This document shows positions 27,642 through 35,859 of a stretch of 64,000 bases of DNA, one piece after another. The stretch is taken from the IMG/VR virus record IMGVR_UViG_3300028920_000047, positions 42,582 to 106,581 of that record. The stretch is one strand, 5' to 3'. The notes below the pieces were generated by a model. It saw nothing but the letters and a program-made list of their open reading frames with translations. It searched no databases and was not told where the DNA came from. The translations under genes were made by a program, and so were the position numbers. Position 1 is the stretch's first letter, and each line of letters begins with the position of its first letter. This DNA comes from a virus.

Positions 27642-27989
27642 ATGATTAAAACTATCAAAGGAAAAGATATGGTTGAGATAACTACTCAACTACAAACTTT
27701 TCTACAGGATAACGAAGTGGCTGCACGAACTGTAAAAATTGATTTTATAACATTAGATTATGGAAATATTATTTTCATAATCGAAGTTGATTATCTTGAA
27801 CTAAGTGATATACCGGAAGATATGAGACCAAACCCAAATCAACTTGTTACCTTAATCAATCAATCAAGTTTAGTGGAATTTGAAAAAGCGGTGAATCAGG
27901 CGGTAAAGCCGAATTCCATTTATGATACACTTTATGCTTTTTCACATAATACAATTTATAATTTAGCAATTATTATTGATAACGAATAA
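27642..27989 (+). CDS. Protein of unknown function (115 aa)
   Basis: Preceded by AGGAGG. A likely mixed alpha/beta fold (ITLDYGNIIFIIEVDYLEL). It lies between the clamp and the RNA-like element. Not recognised. Confidence 0.6.
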   Translation: MIKTIKGKDMVEITTQLQTFLQDNEVAARTVKIDFITLDYGNIIFIIEVDYLELSDIPEDMRPNPNQLVTLINQSSLVEFEKAVNQAVKPNSIYDTLYAFSHNTIYNLAIIIDNE

Positions 27990-27996
27990 TAGGTAA

Positions 27997-28177
27997 GGGC
28001 AGGTGTGGTGGAAATGGGAAAGAAGTGTTGGCGGCTGCTAATAACCTTTTCTGACACAACAACGGTTAGCGACCGTAGGCTGCTCACGGCGTAGAGTGAG
28101 GATGCGGGTTATACTTACTTGTAATAAAGAAGTAGCTAATCTAAATTATTAGTGGGTTATATTCCCGCCACCTGCCC
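27997..28177 (+). ncRNA. Unidentified 181-nt structured RNA-like element
   Basis: A non-coding stretch, richer in G and C than its surroundings, is closed by a perfect 9-bp terminal helix (GGGCAGGTG at 27997-28005 with CACCTGCCC at 28169-28177). Immediately inside the 3' strand is a 5-bp stem with a 7-base loop (28152-28168), the geometry of a tRNA T-arm. Inside are further hairpins: CTCAC/GTGAG around 28091-28108, ACTT-CTT/AAG-AAGT and CTAAT/ATTAG. The 5' part (GTGGTGGAAATGGG) resembles a type II tRNA D-arm only loosely. It matches no RNA family I know. It lies in the operon between the clamp and clamp-loader genes. Confidence 0.6.
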
Positions 28178-28201
28178 ACTTATTTAAAGGAGTAAACTAA
28201 A

Positions 28202-29098
28202 ATGTCCAAATTAAGAGATAATTTGTGGGTTAATAAATACAGACCAAAAAGTATAAAAGATTTAATATTACCTTTCAATATTAGAAAACCCTTGACTAAG
28301 TTTTTACGGGAAAAAGAAATACCACATTTATTATTAGCTGGCCCACCAGGATGCGGAAAAACAAGTTATGCCAGGATAATATTTAAAACACTGGATTGTT
28401 CAAAACTTTATATGAATGCTTCGAATGAACGAGGTATTGATGTAATGCGAAATAAAATTATACCTTTTTGTGCCTCACAATCTATAAACAAATGGAAAAT
28501 AATTTTTATGGACGAAGCCGACCAGTTAACAAAGGATGCTCAGGAATTATTGAGGAGCCCTATTGAATTATATAGTAGCAAATCTCGGTTTATATTTGCC
28601 TGTAACAATAAGTATAAATTAACTGACGCTATAATTAGTCGTTGCCAGGAGTTTAATTTTCCAGCTTTAAAAGTCAAAAAAATTTTAAATATATGTAGAA
28701 ATATATTAGAACAAGAAGAAATAAATTATAACATTGATGATTTATTGATTTTGATAGAAGATTATGAACCGGATATTAGAAAAATAATTCATCATCTACA
28801 ATTAAATTGTGAAGATGGTAAATTCACCTACGAGACCGCAGGACTGGTAAGAGACGATATAATAGAACTAATAATGAAAAAAGATATGCAAAATATTAGA
28901 CAAGCTGTTGAACAGGGTATCGATACAACAGAAACAATCAAAACTATATTTTATGACTTGGAAAATTATATAGATGATTTTAATAAATTGGGTGAAATAT
29001 CGGTTGTTGTGGCTGAATATTTATATAGAGAATTTTCAATTCCTGATAAGAATATAAACTTTATTGGAATGTGTTTTGACATTATAAATAGGCTGTGA
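28202..29098 (+). CDS. Clamp loader ATPase (RFC small subunit / gp44-like)
   Basis: 298-residue AAA+ protein. NLWVNKYRPKSIKDLI is the typical RFC-box start; Walker A GPPGCGKT near residues 46-53; Walker B IIFMDEAD near 100; sensor 1 FIFACNN; and the SRC motif (ISRCQEF) carrying the arginine finger. Such subunits open and load the sliding clamp encoded just upstream. No separate gp62-like subunit was recognised. Confidence 0.9.
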   Translation: MSKLRDNLWVNKYRPKSIKDLILPFNIRKPLTKFLREKEIPHLLLAGPPGCGKTSYARIIFKTLDCSKLYMNASNERGIDVMRNKIIPFCASQSINKWKIIFMDEADQLTKDAQELLRSPIELYSSKSRFIFACNNKYKLTDAIISRCQEFNFPALKVKKILNICRNILEQEEINYNIDDLLILIEDYEPDIRKIIHHLQLNCEDGKFTYETAGLVRDDIIELIMKKDMQNIRQAVEQGIDTTETIKTIFYDLENYIDDFNKLGEISVVVAEYLYREFSIPDKNINFIGMCFDIINRL

Positions 29099-29100
29099 TT

Positions 29101-29277
29101 ATGATGAAAATATCAAAAAAAGAATTGAAAAATAGAATAAATAAAGCACTTAAAACAATTAATGGAATGATTAACAGTTATAATTGGTATACAGGGAAAA
29201 CAGGCAGTTTAATACACCGTTCAAATATAAATGATTTGCAGAAAATAGCGGATATATTAGAGGATAGTGTAATATAA
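29101..29277 (+). CDS. Small protein of unknown function (58 aa)
   Basis: Two consecutive ATG codons (29101, 29104); the stop of the clamp loader is just upstream. Basic N-terminal helix (KKELKNRINKALKTI) and IHRSNINDLQKIADILED. Its stop overlaps the next ATG. Not recognised. Confidence 0.5.
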   Translation: MMKISKKELKNRINKALKTINGMINSYNWYTGKTGSLIHRSNINDLQKIADILEDSVI

Positions 29278-29329
29278 TGAAAAAATCAGATTATTGCCTA
29301 TTTAGAGGTGTTAAAGGAGAAACATTGAG

Positions 29330-29545
29330 GTGAAATCTTTAGTTACAAATTTTTGGTATTGGTTAAAATGGAGAATACATATACAATTTTGTAAAAAACA
29401 ATGGTGTGTTAAATGTATAAGAAGTATAGCTCCCATAACCAGTAGATTAGACTTATGGGTTTATAGAATATTAAGATTTATAAAAACTGGTAAATGGATT
29501 TGTTTTAAACATAGGGTTATAAAAAATGGAAAGGAAATAAAATAA
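29330..29545 (+). CDS. Small basic Cys-containing protein (71 aa)
   Basis: GTG start with AAAGGAG upstream. Trp/Lys/Arg-rich (YWLKWRIHIQFCKKQWCVKC) with a CVKC pair. It could bind a metal or a membrane surface. Not recognised. Confidence 0.45.
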   Translation: MKSLVTNFWYWLKWRIHIQFCKKQWCVKCIRSIAPITSRLDLWVYRILRFIKTGKWICFKHRVIKNGKEIK

Positions 29546-29546
29546 A

Positions 29547-29723
29547 ATGATATTAATATTTGAAATAAGTAATCCGTTTCAACTTAAACCTGGGTGGTTT
29601 AAATCTGATATAATGTTTAGAGTTTGGTGGCTGTGGTTTGCGATTGCTTATGCTCCAATGGGTTTACAGGAATTTGAAGCAATACCAACAAAATGGGTAA
29701 ATAAACCTGGAAAATATAATTAA
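29547..29723 (+). CDS. Small Trp-rich protein (58 aa)
   Basis: Starts just after the preceding stop. Contains LKPGWFKSDIMFRVWWLWFA and YAPMGLQEF, possibly one hydrophobic segment. Upstream AAGGAAA could serve as the ribosome site. Not recognised. Confidence 0.45.
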   Translation: MILIFEISNPFQLKPGWFKSDIMFRVWWLWFAIAYAPMGLQEFEAIPTKWVNKPGKYN

Positions 29724-29733
29724 GGAAAAAATA

Positions 29734-30045
29734 ATGCAAACAAAATGTGATTGTTGTGGAAAAAGTGATATAAAGGTAGTTGGGGGAATTTTTGGAATTA
29801 TACCATTTATATTTTTTTATTGTTGTGGCGTATGTATTGCAATGCGAGCAGAACCTAAAGAGTTAATAGAACAAGCAATTAAAATATGTGATAAAATTGA
29901 AAATATAAAAAAGGAAACACCTCTAATTTATTACAATGAAAAAGATGATAACTATATCAATAGAAGAACAAATGAACCTTTGTTTATACGATTTAAACAT
30001 GGTGTGGTCTGTAATACCAGGGAACAGGCAAAACAGGAAATATAA
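29734..30045 (+). CDS. Small zinc-ribbon protein with hydrophobic segment (103 aa)
   Basis: CDCCGKSD and, after a hydrophobic stretch (GGIFGIIPFIFFYCCGVC), a second Cys cluster, so the four cysteines could bind zinc. The C-terminal half is charged. One of many small Cys-rich proteins in this operon. Function unknown. Confidence 0.5.
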   Translation: MQTKCDCCGKSDIKVVGGIFGIIPFIFFYCCGVCIAMRAEPKELIEQAIKICDKIENIKKETPLIYYNEKDDNYINRRTNEPLFIRFKHGVVCNTREQAKQEI

Positions 30046-30055
30046 AAGGTAGAAA

Positions 30056-30976
30056 ATGCCAGTACAAATTGAAAAAAACATATTACTTATAGATTTCCCG
30101 AATTTAGCTATAAGAAACCTTATGGCTTCAGGACAGAAAACAAAATTTGATTTATGGCGCCATATGACATTAAAATCCATAATAGGCTTAATACAAAAGT
30201 TTCAACCGGTGGAAATTATTATTTGTTTAGATGGTAAATATGTTTGGCGAAAAGATGTCTATCCACAATATAAGGCAAATAGAAAAAAGTTAAGAAAAAA
30301 ATCAGATATTTACTGGTCTGGATACTATGAAGTGTATGAAGATACAATTTGTGAATATAAAACAATGTTACCCTTTAAAATTTTTATTGATGATAAAATG
30401 GAAGCAGATGATATAATAGCAATGTTTTGTTTAATTTTTAAAGGACAACAAGCACATCCAATTTCAAGAAAAATAACAAAAAGGCCCGAAAGGGTTATTG
30501 TGATAAGTTCGGATAAAGATTTTCACCAGCTTATGTTATATGGTATTGATATATATGATGCCATGACTAAAAGAATGAGAAGATGGTATGATTATCCGGT
30601 AGAAAAATTACGAAAAGATTTATTTGTTAAAATATGTACAGCAGATGGACCTCGACCAGGAGTTAGGGGTGACGGTATTGCTAATCTGTTTAGAGGTTGT
30701 GGAAAAAAGAAGGCTTTACAGCTATATAAAGAGTTTGGCCCAACTGCTATACCAACAGAATATCTTACAGCTTATAAAAGAAATGAGATGTTAATGGATT
30801 TAAAATGGTATTGGCAAGCTTCTAATAGAAAACTTTTTTGGAAATATATAAACTATAAAGTTTTATATAATTCTAATGAATTTCAACAATATTTAAAGTA
30901 TTATAATCTAAACCAAATACTTAAAAAAATAAAAATTTATAATAATCTATTCAGGAGGTTAATATCAGGAGGTTAG
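30056..30976 (+). CDS. 5'-3' exonuclease / flap nuclease (T4 RNase H-like)
   Basis: 306 residues. LLIDFPNLAIRN carries the first acidic residue. LDGKYVWRKDVYPQYKANRK is the typical bridge region with basic residues. KMEADDIIAMF and VISSDKDFHQLML supply the two acidic metal sites. The C-terminal helix-hairpin region (GVRGDGIANLFRGCGKKKAL) is present in modified form. Such enzymes remove RNA primers and flaps on the lagging strand. Lies in the replication operon next to the clamp loader. Confidence 0.85.
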   Translation: MPVQIEKNILLIDFPNLAIRNLMASGQKTKFDLWRHMTLKSIIGLIQKFQPVEIIICLDGKYVWRKDVYPQYKANRKKLRKKSDIYWSGYYEVYEDTICEYKTMLPFKIFIDDKMEADDIIAMFCLIFKGQQAHPISRKITKRPERVIVISSDKDFHQLMLYGIDIYDAMTKRMRRWYDYPVEKLRKDLFVKICTADGPRPGVRGDGIANLFRGCGKKKALQLYKEFGPTAIPTEYLTAYKRNEMLMDLKWYWQASNRKLFWKYINYKVLYNSNEFQQYLKYYNLNQILKKIKIYNNLFRRLISGG

Positions 30977-30977
30977 T

Positions 30978-31394
30978 ATGAAAATAGTAAAAATGGAAAA
31001 GAGGTTATTTCGTGCTGATAATTTCTTAAATGTCAAAATAAGTATATTTAAAATAAATATATCTAAACTTGTTCAAGTTTATCCTGAGTGTAAAAATTTG
31101 ATACATTCACTACCTTCCGAAGTATTCGTATTCAAAGGCTCCCCGATACGCGTCGTTATAAAAGCTACCACCAAATTTAAAATCAAACATAATTTTGAAG
31201 TATCAGGATTTGCTATACTACACCCTGATGACAAATTTGTGAAAAAGGGCATCAATTTAGCAATTTATAGATGTTTGAAAAAAGTTTGTAATATTATTGG
31301 CGACCATTGGAAACAGCGTGCTACAGGCGTGAAAAATATTATAAAAGAGTTATTAAAAAAAATGGAGGCAAAAGAAGATGAAAAAAAGAACTAA
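30978..31394 (+). CDS. Protein of unknown function (138 aa)
   Basis: AGGAGG upstream. Beta-rich centre (VFVFKGSPIRVVIKATTKF) and basic C-terminal helices ending KKMEAKEDEKKN. No motif recognised. Its 3' end overlaps the next gene. Confidence 0.55.
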   Translation: MKIVKMEKRLFRADNFLNVKISIFKINISKLVQVYPECKNLIHSLPSEVFVFKGSPIRVVIKATTKFKIKHNFEVSGFAILHPDDKFVKKGINLAIYRCLKKVCNIIGDHWKQRATGVKNIIKELLKKMEAKEDEKKN

Positions 31395-31767
31395 TTGGAA
31401 ACAATTATACGAAACGTCTGAAAGCGTAGTACGAAGACAAAAAGAAGTTATTAAAATTTTAGAAACTGATAAAACTTATCTTGAGGAGAGGATAAAAAAT
31501 AATGAATCATCGATGCAAAAATTAAAAAAAGAATTAAAACATCAATTAACAAATGAACTGGAAATTCGAGAGCGATTAGAAAAAGAACTACTTGATTGGA
31601 AATTATTGGTTTGTAATTTTATTACAGAAACCAAAAATTCGGAATTAAGACAAAAACTCCTCAACGAAAAAAATGAAATCGAGGTACGATTACGAAATAT
31701 TGAGGATAGAAAATTTGATAGTTATGGAAAAAAGTATAATATATCAAAAGAATTTTTAAAATTTTAG
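31378..31767 (+). CDS. Coiled-coil protein (129 aa)
   Basis: Long heptad-type charged helix from about residue 10 to 110 (VVRRQKEVIKILETDKTYLE, LEKELLDWKLLVCNFI). Overlaps the previous gene by 17 bases. Possibly a structural or adaptor protein. Not recognised. Confidence 0.55.
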   Translation: MKKRTNWKQLYETSESVVRRQKEVIKILETDKTYLEERIKNNESSMQKLKKELKHQLTNELEIRERLEKELLDWKLLVCNFITETKNSELRQKLLNEKNEIEVRLRNIEDRKFDSYGKKYNISKEFLKF

Positions 31768-31777
31768 GAGAATAAAT

Positions 31778-32122
31778 ATGAAAAAACTTATAGCCAAATA
31801 TGAGAAAAATGATGGAACAGTTAGACAAATCAAAGGGGTTATTATCCAGGAACCGTTAAAATATGAAAAAAAATTAGATGATTATTTTGTACTTGATTTA
31901 GAAATGTTAAATCCAAAAGAAATTGATGTGTTAATTAAAGCTTATTCTAAAATTCAACAAAAGCAAAACGAGATTAACAAACTTGAAACCAGTATTAAAC
32001 CTATTACAAGTAAATGTATTCGACGGTTAAAACCAGCTAAATTGATTAATCCTGAAATATTTACTCCTCAAAGCGCTGTTACAATGGAACCAGGACTAAG
32101 AAAGAAGAAAAGAAAAAAATGA
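31778..32122 (+). CDS. Protein of unknown function (114 aa)
   Basis: AGGAG upstream. Contains LNPKEIDVLIKAYSKIQQKQ and a very basic end (GLRKKKRKK). The stop overlaps the next ATG by 4 bases. Not recognised. Confidence 0.55.
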   Translation: MKKLIAKYEKNDGTVRQIKGVIIQEPLKYEKKLDDYFVLDLEMLNPKEIDVLIKAYSKIQQKQNEINKLETSIKPITSKCIRRLKPAKLINPEIFTPQSAVTMEPGLRKKKRKK

Positions 32123-32499
32123 AATATTTTGATAAAATCAAAAACATAGCATTTAAGATGAAGCCTTTTACACAAACCGATTTGACAAGCGATTATTGGC
32201 CAATAAATAAACATTTTTCCAATATAAATAACGCATTACCATTTATTACTTATATTAGTAAATATCTATATACCTTAAATAAAGATTATTTAATATTACT
32301 TTATAGATTTGTTCCACCACTGGATAATTCATTTATTAAATATCCTAAAAAACAAAAAATATTTAAAGATAAAAACGTATATGAAAAAATATTACAGCAT
32401 CTACAAATGTCCGAAAGAGAATTTAAATTGGTGTGGAAAATATTTCAACAGGCTGGTCATAGTGAAAAACAATTAAAGGAGATGTTTGGTATAAAATGA
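32119..32499 (+). CDS. Protein of unknown function (126 aa)
   Basis: Helical; TSDYWPINKHFSNINNALPF, and a C-terminal part (LQMSEREFKLVWKIFQQAGH, SEKQLKEMFG) that looks like a helix-turn-helix pair. Coupled to its neighbours by 4-base overlaps. Not recognised. Confidence 0.55.
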   Translation: MKYFDKIKNIAFKMKPFTQTDLTSDYWPINKHFSNINNALPFITYISKYLYTLNKDYLILLYRFVPPLDNSFIKYPKKQKIFKDKNVYEKILQHLQMSEREFKLVWKIFQQAGHSEKQLKEMFGIK

Positions 32500-33014
32500 A
32501 AGTAACAAAAATATTTAAAATAGAAACAGCTCATCGTGTAATAAATGCATACACAAAACGCTGTGCTGAAAATATTCATGGTCACAGTGCTCAAATCGAA
32601 TTTACTTTTGAAGCCGATTGTTTAGATGAAGCACAAATGGTTATAGATTTTACCATTATAAAAAAGAATTTAAAACCATTTATAGATATGTTTGACCACA
32701 CTTTGGTTATTTGTAACGAGGATATTCAATTAAAAAATATAGTTTGGCATTCAAATATAAATAAAAGATGGATAGTGGCCTCTTTTAACCCCACAGCAGA
32801 AATGTTTGCTAAATATTTTTACGAAGTTGCAAATTGGTTTTTTACTGGATTTGTTTATAATGTTAAATATTGGGAAACATCTACCGGTAATGCTGAATTT
32901 AATAAAGACGATTTATTTAAGGATAAACTTTTCAAAACGTTTTTAGTTGATGCTTCAAAAGAAATTAAACAAGAAAATATTGAATGGCAAATTATTCCCA
33001 AAAGGAAAAAATAA
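32496..33014 (+). CDS. queD: QueD, 6-carboxytetrahydropterin synthase
   Basis: 172 residues of the tunnelling-fold PTPS/QueD family. Zinc ligands H13 (ETAHRV), H28 and H30 (IHGHSAQIEF), catalytic C23, and the later FDHTLV and WETSTGNAEF motifs are all present. It converts 7,8-dihydroneopterin triphosphate, the FolE product, to CPH4, the second step towards preQ0. Part of a dispersed preQ0 set with QueE, QueC and FolE. Confidence 0.88.
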   Translation: MKVTKIFKIETAHRVINAYTKRCAENIHGHSAQIEFTFEADCLDEAQMVIDFTIIKKNLKPFIDMFDHTLVICNEDIQLKNIVWHSNINKRWIVASFNPTAEMFAKYFYEVANWFFTGFVYNVKYWETSTGNAEFNKDDLFKDKLFKTFLVDASKEIKQENIEWQIIPKRKK

Positions 33015-33016
33015 TA

Positions 33017-33364
33017 ATGTATGATTTAAAATTGGTCACTCCTATTGCAAAATTGATTTTCAAATTAAAAGAAAGAAAAAATGTACCATGGCAATGTTAC
33101 TGGAATGTGATAGGATGTTGTCAAGGTATTATAAGCAATCGTCACGACCCAGTAAAGGAATTTAAAAATTTAAAAGCAAATTTTGTTTATTATGAATTAT
33201 TAAAAAATGATAATATAAATTTAGAAGAATTATCTAAATTTTGTAATAACTGGCTTTGTAAAATATTAAAAATTGAATGGTTTGAAAAAAATGTAAAGTA
33301 CACAATAAAGAAAAGGTTAAAATTAGTTATTAAAAAACAAATGAAATATAGGGTGAAAAAATGA
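33017..33364 (+). CDS. Protein of unknown function (115 aa)
   Basis: The start at 33017 (MYDLKLVTP) follows AAAGGAA; an earlier in-frame start lies inside queD. Contains NVPWQCYWNVIGCCQGI and a basic C-terminus (KKRLKLVIKKQMKYRVKK). It sits between queD and queE, but nothing in it shows a pathway role. Confidence 0.5.
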   Translation: MYDLKLVTPIAKLIFKLKERKNVPWQCYWNVIGCCQGIISNRHDPVKEFKNLKANFVYYELLKNDNINLEELSKFCNNWLCKILKIEWFEKNVKYTIKKRLKLVIKKQMKYRVKK

Positions 33365-34032
33365 AAAAGTATAAAATCTCGGAAATATTTTTTGCATTAC
33401 AGGGTGAAGGCTCCACTATTGGAAAACCAAGTATTTTTGTTAGATATTTTGGTTGTCATTTAGCAAATAGAGGAAAACCTTGCCCCTGGTGTGATTCTAA
33501 ATACGCCTGGAATCAAAAATTGGGTAGTTATTCAAAATTATCTGGTGATGAGATTATTAGGGAAATAAAAAAATATGATTGTAAACATATTGTTATTACT
33601 GGAGGCGAGCCTTATTTACAATTAGAAACCTCAATTGATTGGTTATGGATTATGGATTTATGGAAACAGGGTTACACCTTTGAAGTTGAAACCACCGGGG
33701 ATTATAACCTCCGCAGTTATCCTGCTATTAGTCAATATAATATTTCTCCTAAAATTCAACAATCAATGATTGATTTTGATGATAAAATAGTATATGCACC
33801 CATAATCTTAAAATTTGTTTATGAACCGGGTAAAAAAAATATAGAAGGATTTATTTTTCAGGTAGTTAATAATAATCCGGGTATAAAGAATATTTATATA
33901 ATGCCACAATGTAAAAATAGAAAAGAATATTTGTTAAATTGTGGAGCTACAGAAAAATTTTGTATGGAAAATAATTTTATTTTTTCACCAAGATTACATA
34001 TTATAAACTGGGACGGTGAACGTGGTAAATGA
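33361..34032 (+). CDS. queE: QueE, 7-carboxy-7-deazaguanine synthase (radical SAM)
   Basis: 223 residues. FFALQGEGSTIGKPSIFVRY is the typical QueE start, the GGEP SAM-binding motif is in VITGGEPYLQ, and a three-Cys cluster binds the 4Fe-4S centre. The cluster spacing is C-x8-C-x2-C (CHLANRGKPCPWC), unlike the common CX3CX2C or the CX14CX2C variant. It converts CPH4 to 7-carboxy-7-deazaguanine. Overlaps neighbours by 4 bases. Confidence 0.88.
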   Translation: MKKYKISEIFFALQGEGSTIGKPSIFVRYFGCHLANRGKPCPWCDSKYAWNQKLGSYSKLSGDEIIREIKKYDCKHIVITGGEPYLQLETSIDWLWIMDLWKQGYTFEVETTGDYNLRSYPAISQYNISPKIQQSMIDFDDKIVYAPIILKFVYEPGKKNIEGFIFQVVNNNPGIKNIYIMPQCKNRKEYLLNCGATEKFCMENNFIFSPRLHIINWDGERGK

Positions 34033-34226
34033 TAATACAGGTAGCTTATGAAAATATAGATGGATATGATAGTTATGAGGTCGAATGTGATAATGCCTGC
34101 GGAGCAACAATGGTTATCGATATGTATTGGTATGATATGATACAAAAACTAAAAGATTCATGTTGGCAAATAAAAAAAGTAGGAGATAATTGGGAACATT
34201 ATTGCCCCGAGTGTTCTCAACATTAA
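34029..34226 (+). CDS. Small zinc-ribbon protein (65 aa)
   Basis: Contains CDNACGATMVIDMYWYDMI and HYCPECSQH, a pair of Cys motifs about 40 residues apart that could form one zinc ribbon. Overlaps queE by 4 bases. Function unknown. Confidence 0.5.
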   Translation: MIIQVAYENIDGYDSYEVECDNACGATMVIDMYWYDMIQKLKDSCWQIKKVGDNWEHYCPECSQH

Positions 34227-34241
34227 AGGAGTGTTAAAGTA

Positions 34242-34394
34242 ATGATATTAGTAAAGGACGTAATAAAATTACCGGCTAATTATTCCAGATTGAAGAAAAT
34301 ATTACGAATGCGAAAAAGAGAGAGAGAAAAATTAGATAAATATTTAGGAGTGGAACCTATACCACCGGGAAAATACAAATTAACAAGGGGATAA
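34242..34394 (+). CDS. Small basic protein (50 aa)
   Basis: AAAGGAG upstream of the ATG. A basic helix (RLKKILRMRKREREKLDKYL) and a short Pro-rich end (EPIPPGKYKL). Possibly nucleic-acid binding. Not recognised. Confidence 0.5.
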   Translation: MILVKDVIKLPANYSRLKKILRMRKREREKLDKYLGVEPIPPGKYKLTRG

Positions 34395-34399
34395 TAAAA

Positions 34400-34771
34400 A
34401 TGGAAAACACGATTTGTTCAAGATGTGGTAATAATATGGTTCATATGGGAATTTCGTTATCTAATAAACCCTTATTATGGTGTGAGTTTTGCGGATGTTT
34501 GCAAACATTTACTCCGGCAAAAAGTGATAATATTCCTATGGTTGAAGTTAATTTATCTGTATTAGGTTTAATGGTATGTGCCTCTATTTCTAACTACAAG
34601 AATAAAGTTTGGACAGAAAAAACTAAAGAAATTCAAAAAAATATAGAAAATTTATCAGCTAAAGAATACATACAGCAAACCAATCAAATCAAAGAAGAAA
34701 GAAACTATATGATTACCAAAATGACAACTGAAGATTTAAAAAAAGTTTTAAAAAAAGAGGAAATAAAATGA
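34400..34771 (+). CDS. Zinc-ribbon protein with helical C-terminus (123 aa)
   Basis: CSRCGNNM...LWCEFCGCLQTF forms an N-terminal CxxC-CxxC ribbon. The remainder is helical and charged (TEKTKEIQKNIENLSAKEYI). Overlaps the next gene by 4 bases. Function unknown. Confidence 0.5.
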   Translation: MENTICSRCGNNMVHMGISLSNKPLLWCEFCGCLQTFTPAKSDNIPMVEVNLSVLGLMVCASISNYKNKVWTEKTKEIQKNIENLSAKEYIQQTNQIKEERNYMITKMTTEDLKKVLKKEEIK

Positions 34772-35052
34772 TTTGGATAATAGTGTTTATTTATTTAGTA
34801 ATAGGATTGTTATTAACAATAAATCAAGCCAGGTTGACTACTAATGATTTTATAAGTTATAATCATAGTGGAACCTACGAACATTATCGGTTAATAGAAT
34901 ATTATTATAGATTTTTTAAAGGGGTAATATTTTTTCCATATTATTTAATCAAAGACATAAACAAATTATTTGGCTACAGACTTCTCAAAGGTATGTGGAA
35001 AAGTTGTACCTGGATAAAAAAACTAAAACTATTTTTTATAGGGAGAATCTAA
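34768..35052 (+). CDS. Small membrane protein (94 aa)
   Basis: An N-terminal hydrophobic span (MIWIIVFIYLVIGLLLTIN) is followed by Tyr-rich segments and a second partly hydrophobic part (FFKGVIFFPYYLI), then a basic end. Not recognised. Confidence 0.5.
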   Translation: MIWIIVFIYLVIGLLLTINQARLTTNDFISYNHSGTYEHYRLIEYYYRFFKGVIFFPYYLIKDINKLFGYRLLKGMWKSCTWIKKLKLFFIGRI

Positions 35053-35086
35053 TGAAAAAAGTTTTAAAAACGGGTCGGGATTTTCC

Positions 35087-35278
35087 ATGAGCAGAGAATT
35101 AACAAAATGTAAAAAATGTGACTCAGGTTTTTTAAAGCTGGTTAAAGAGTTAAATCCAAAAACCACCTGTGCAAATATGAATGTTATATTAAAATGTTTA
35201 ATATGTGGATATACCAACGTTTATCAAATTACTTCACATTTTCACAAAAATCAAATGAAGTGGAGAAAGAGGATATAA
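35087..35278 (+). CDS. Small zinc-ribbon protein (63 aa)
   Basis: KCKKCDSGFLKLV and LKCLICGYTNVY give a complete CxxC-x25-CxxC zinc ribbon. Its TGA overlaps the next ATG. Function unknown. Confidence 0.55.
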   Translation: MSRELTKCKKCDSGFLKLVKELNPKTTCANMNVILKCLICGYTNVYQITSHFHKNQMKWRKRI

Positions 35279-35859
35279 TGAAAAAAATTAAAATAGCTTT
35301 TGTTGGAACACATCGGGTAGGAAAGACTTCGCTGATGTTAAGACTGGCGGCCGATTTAAAAGAAGATGGTAGACATGTAGAAATTATAAAAGAAGTAGCT
35401 CGCCGTTGCCCGCTGGCTATAAATCAACAAACCACTTTAGAAGCACAAATGTGGATATTATTTGAACATATACAAAAGGAGTTTGAAGAATTACAACATT
35501 GTGATATTTTATTAACAGATAGAGCTATTTGTAATTATGGCTATTTGACCAAAAAATTTGGTAGATTAGAATTTCTTGAACCATTATTAAAAAACTGGTG
35601 TAAATCGTTTGACCTAATGATATACGTACCAATCGCTTTAAAAATAATTGACGACGGTGAAGCCATGACTGACCCCAGGGAACAGCGGGATTATGACCAG
35701 GAAATAAGAGATATACTGAACCTGTTTAAAGATTATATTAATTTAATAGAATTACCACAATATGATATATCAAAATGGAAAAATATAATTAACAGAAATG
35801 TATATAAGGTAATAAAAAAAGGAGAAAACAATGCCAAAAAAAGTGAAACGTACGAATAG
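35278..35859 (+). CDS. P-loop NTPase / nucleoside-kinase-like protein (193 aa)
   Basis: Start at 35278 after AGAGGA. Walker A in FVGTHRVGKTSLMLRLA; then IIKEVARRCP and DILLTDRAICNYGYL, a DR(A/S) pattern of the NadR/AAA_28 and nucleoside-kinase type; and later DPREQRDYDQEI as a lid-like segment. It probably phosphorylates a nucleoside or related small molecule; substrate unknown. Confidence 0.6.
   Translation: MKKIKIAFVGTHRVGKTSLMLRLAADLKEDGRHVEIIKEVARRCPLAINQQTTLEAQMWILFEHIQKEFEELQHCDILLTDRAICNYGYLTKKFGRLEFLEPLLKNWCKSFDLMIYVPIALKIIDDGEAMTDPREQRDYDQEIRDILNLFKDYINLIELPQYDISKWKNIINRNVYKVIKKGENNAKKSETYE

Noticed and set aside
27997-28177. A tRNA, tmRNA or tRNA-intron gene.
   Set aside because: Acceptor-like and T-arm-like ends exist, but the T-loop is atypical, no CCA is encoded, no paired D-arm or unambiguous anticodon arm fits, and the tmRNA landmarks are absent.
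29277-29333. An 18-residue ORF bridging two small genes.
   Set aside because: Fits the overlapping style but is too short and has no ribosome site or recognisable sequence.
34242-34394. A DNA-binding regulator in the 50-residue basic ORF.
   Set aside because: Only basic composition supports it; no helix-turn-helix or zinc motif is present.
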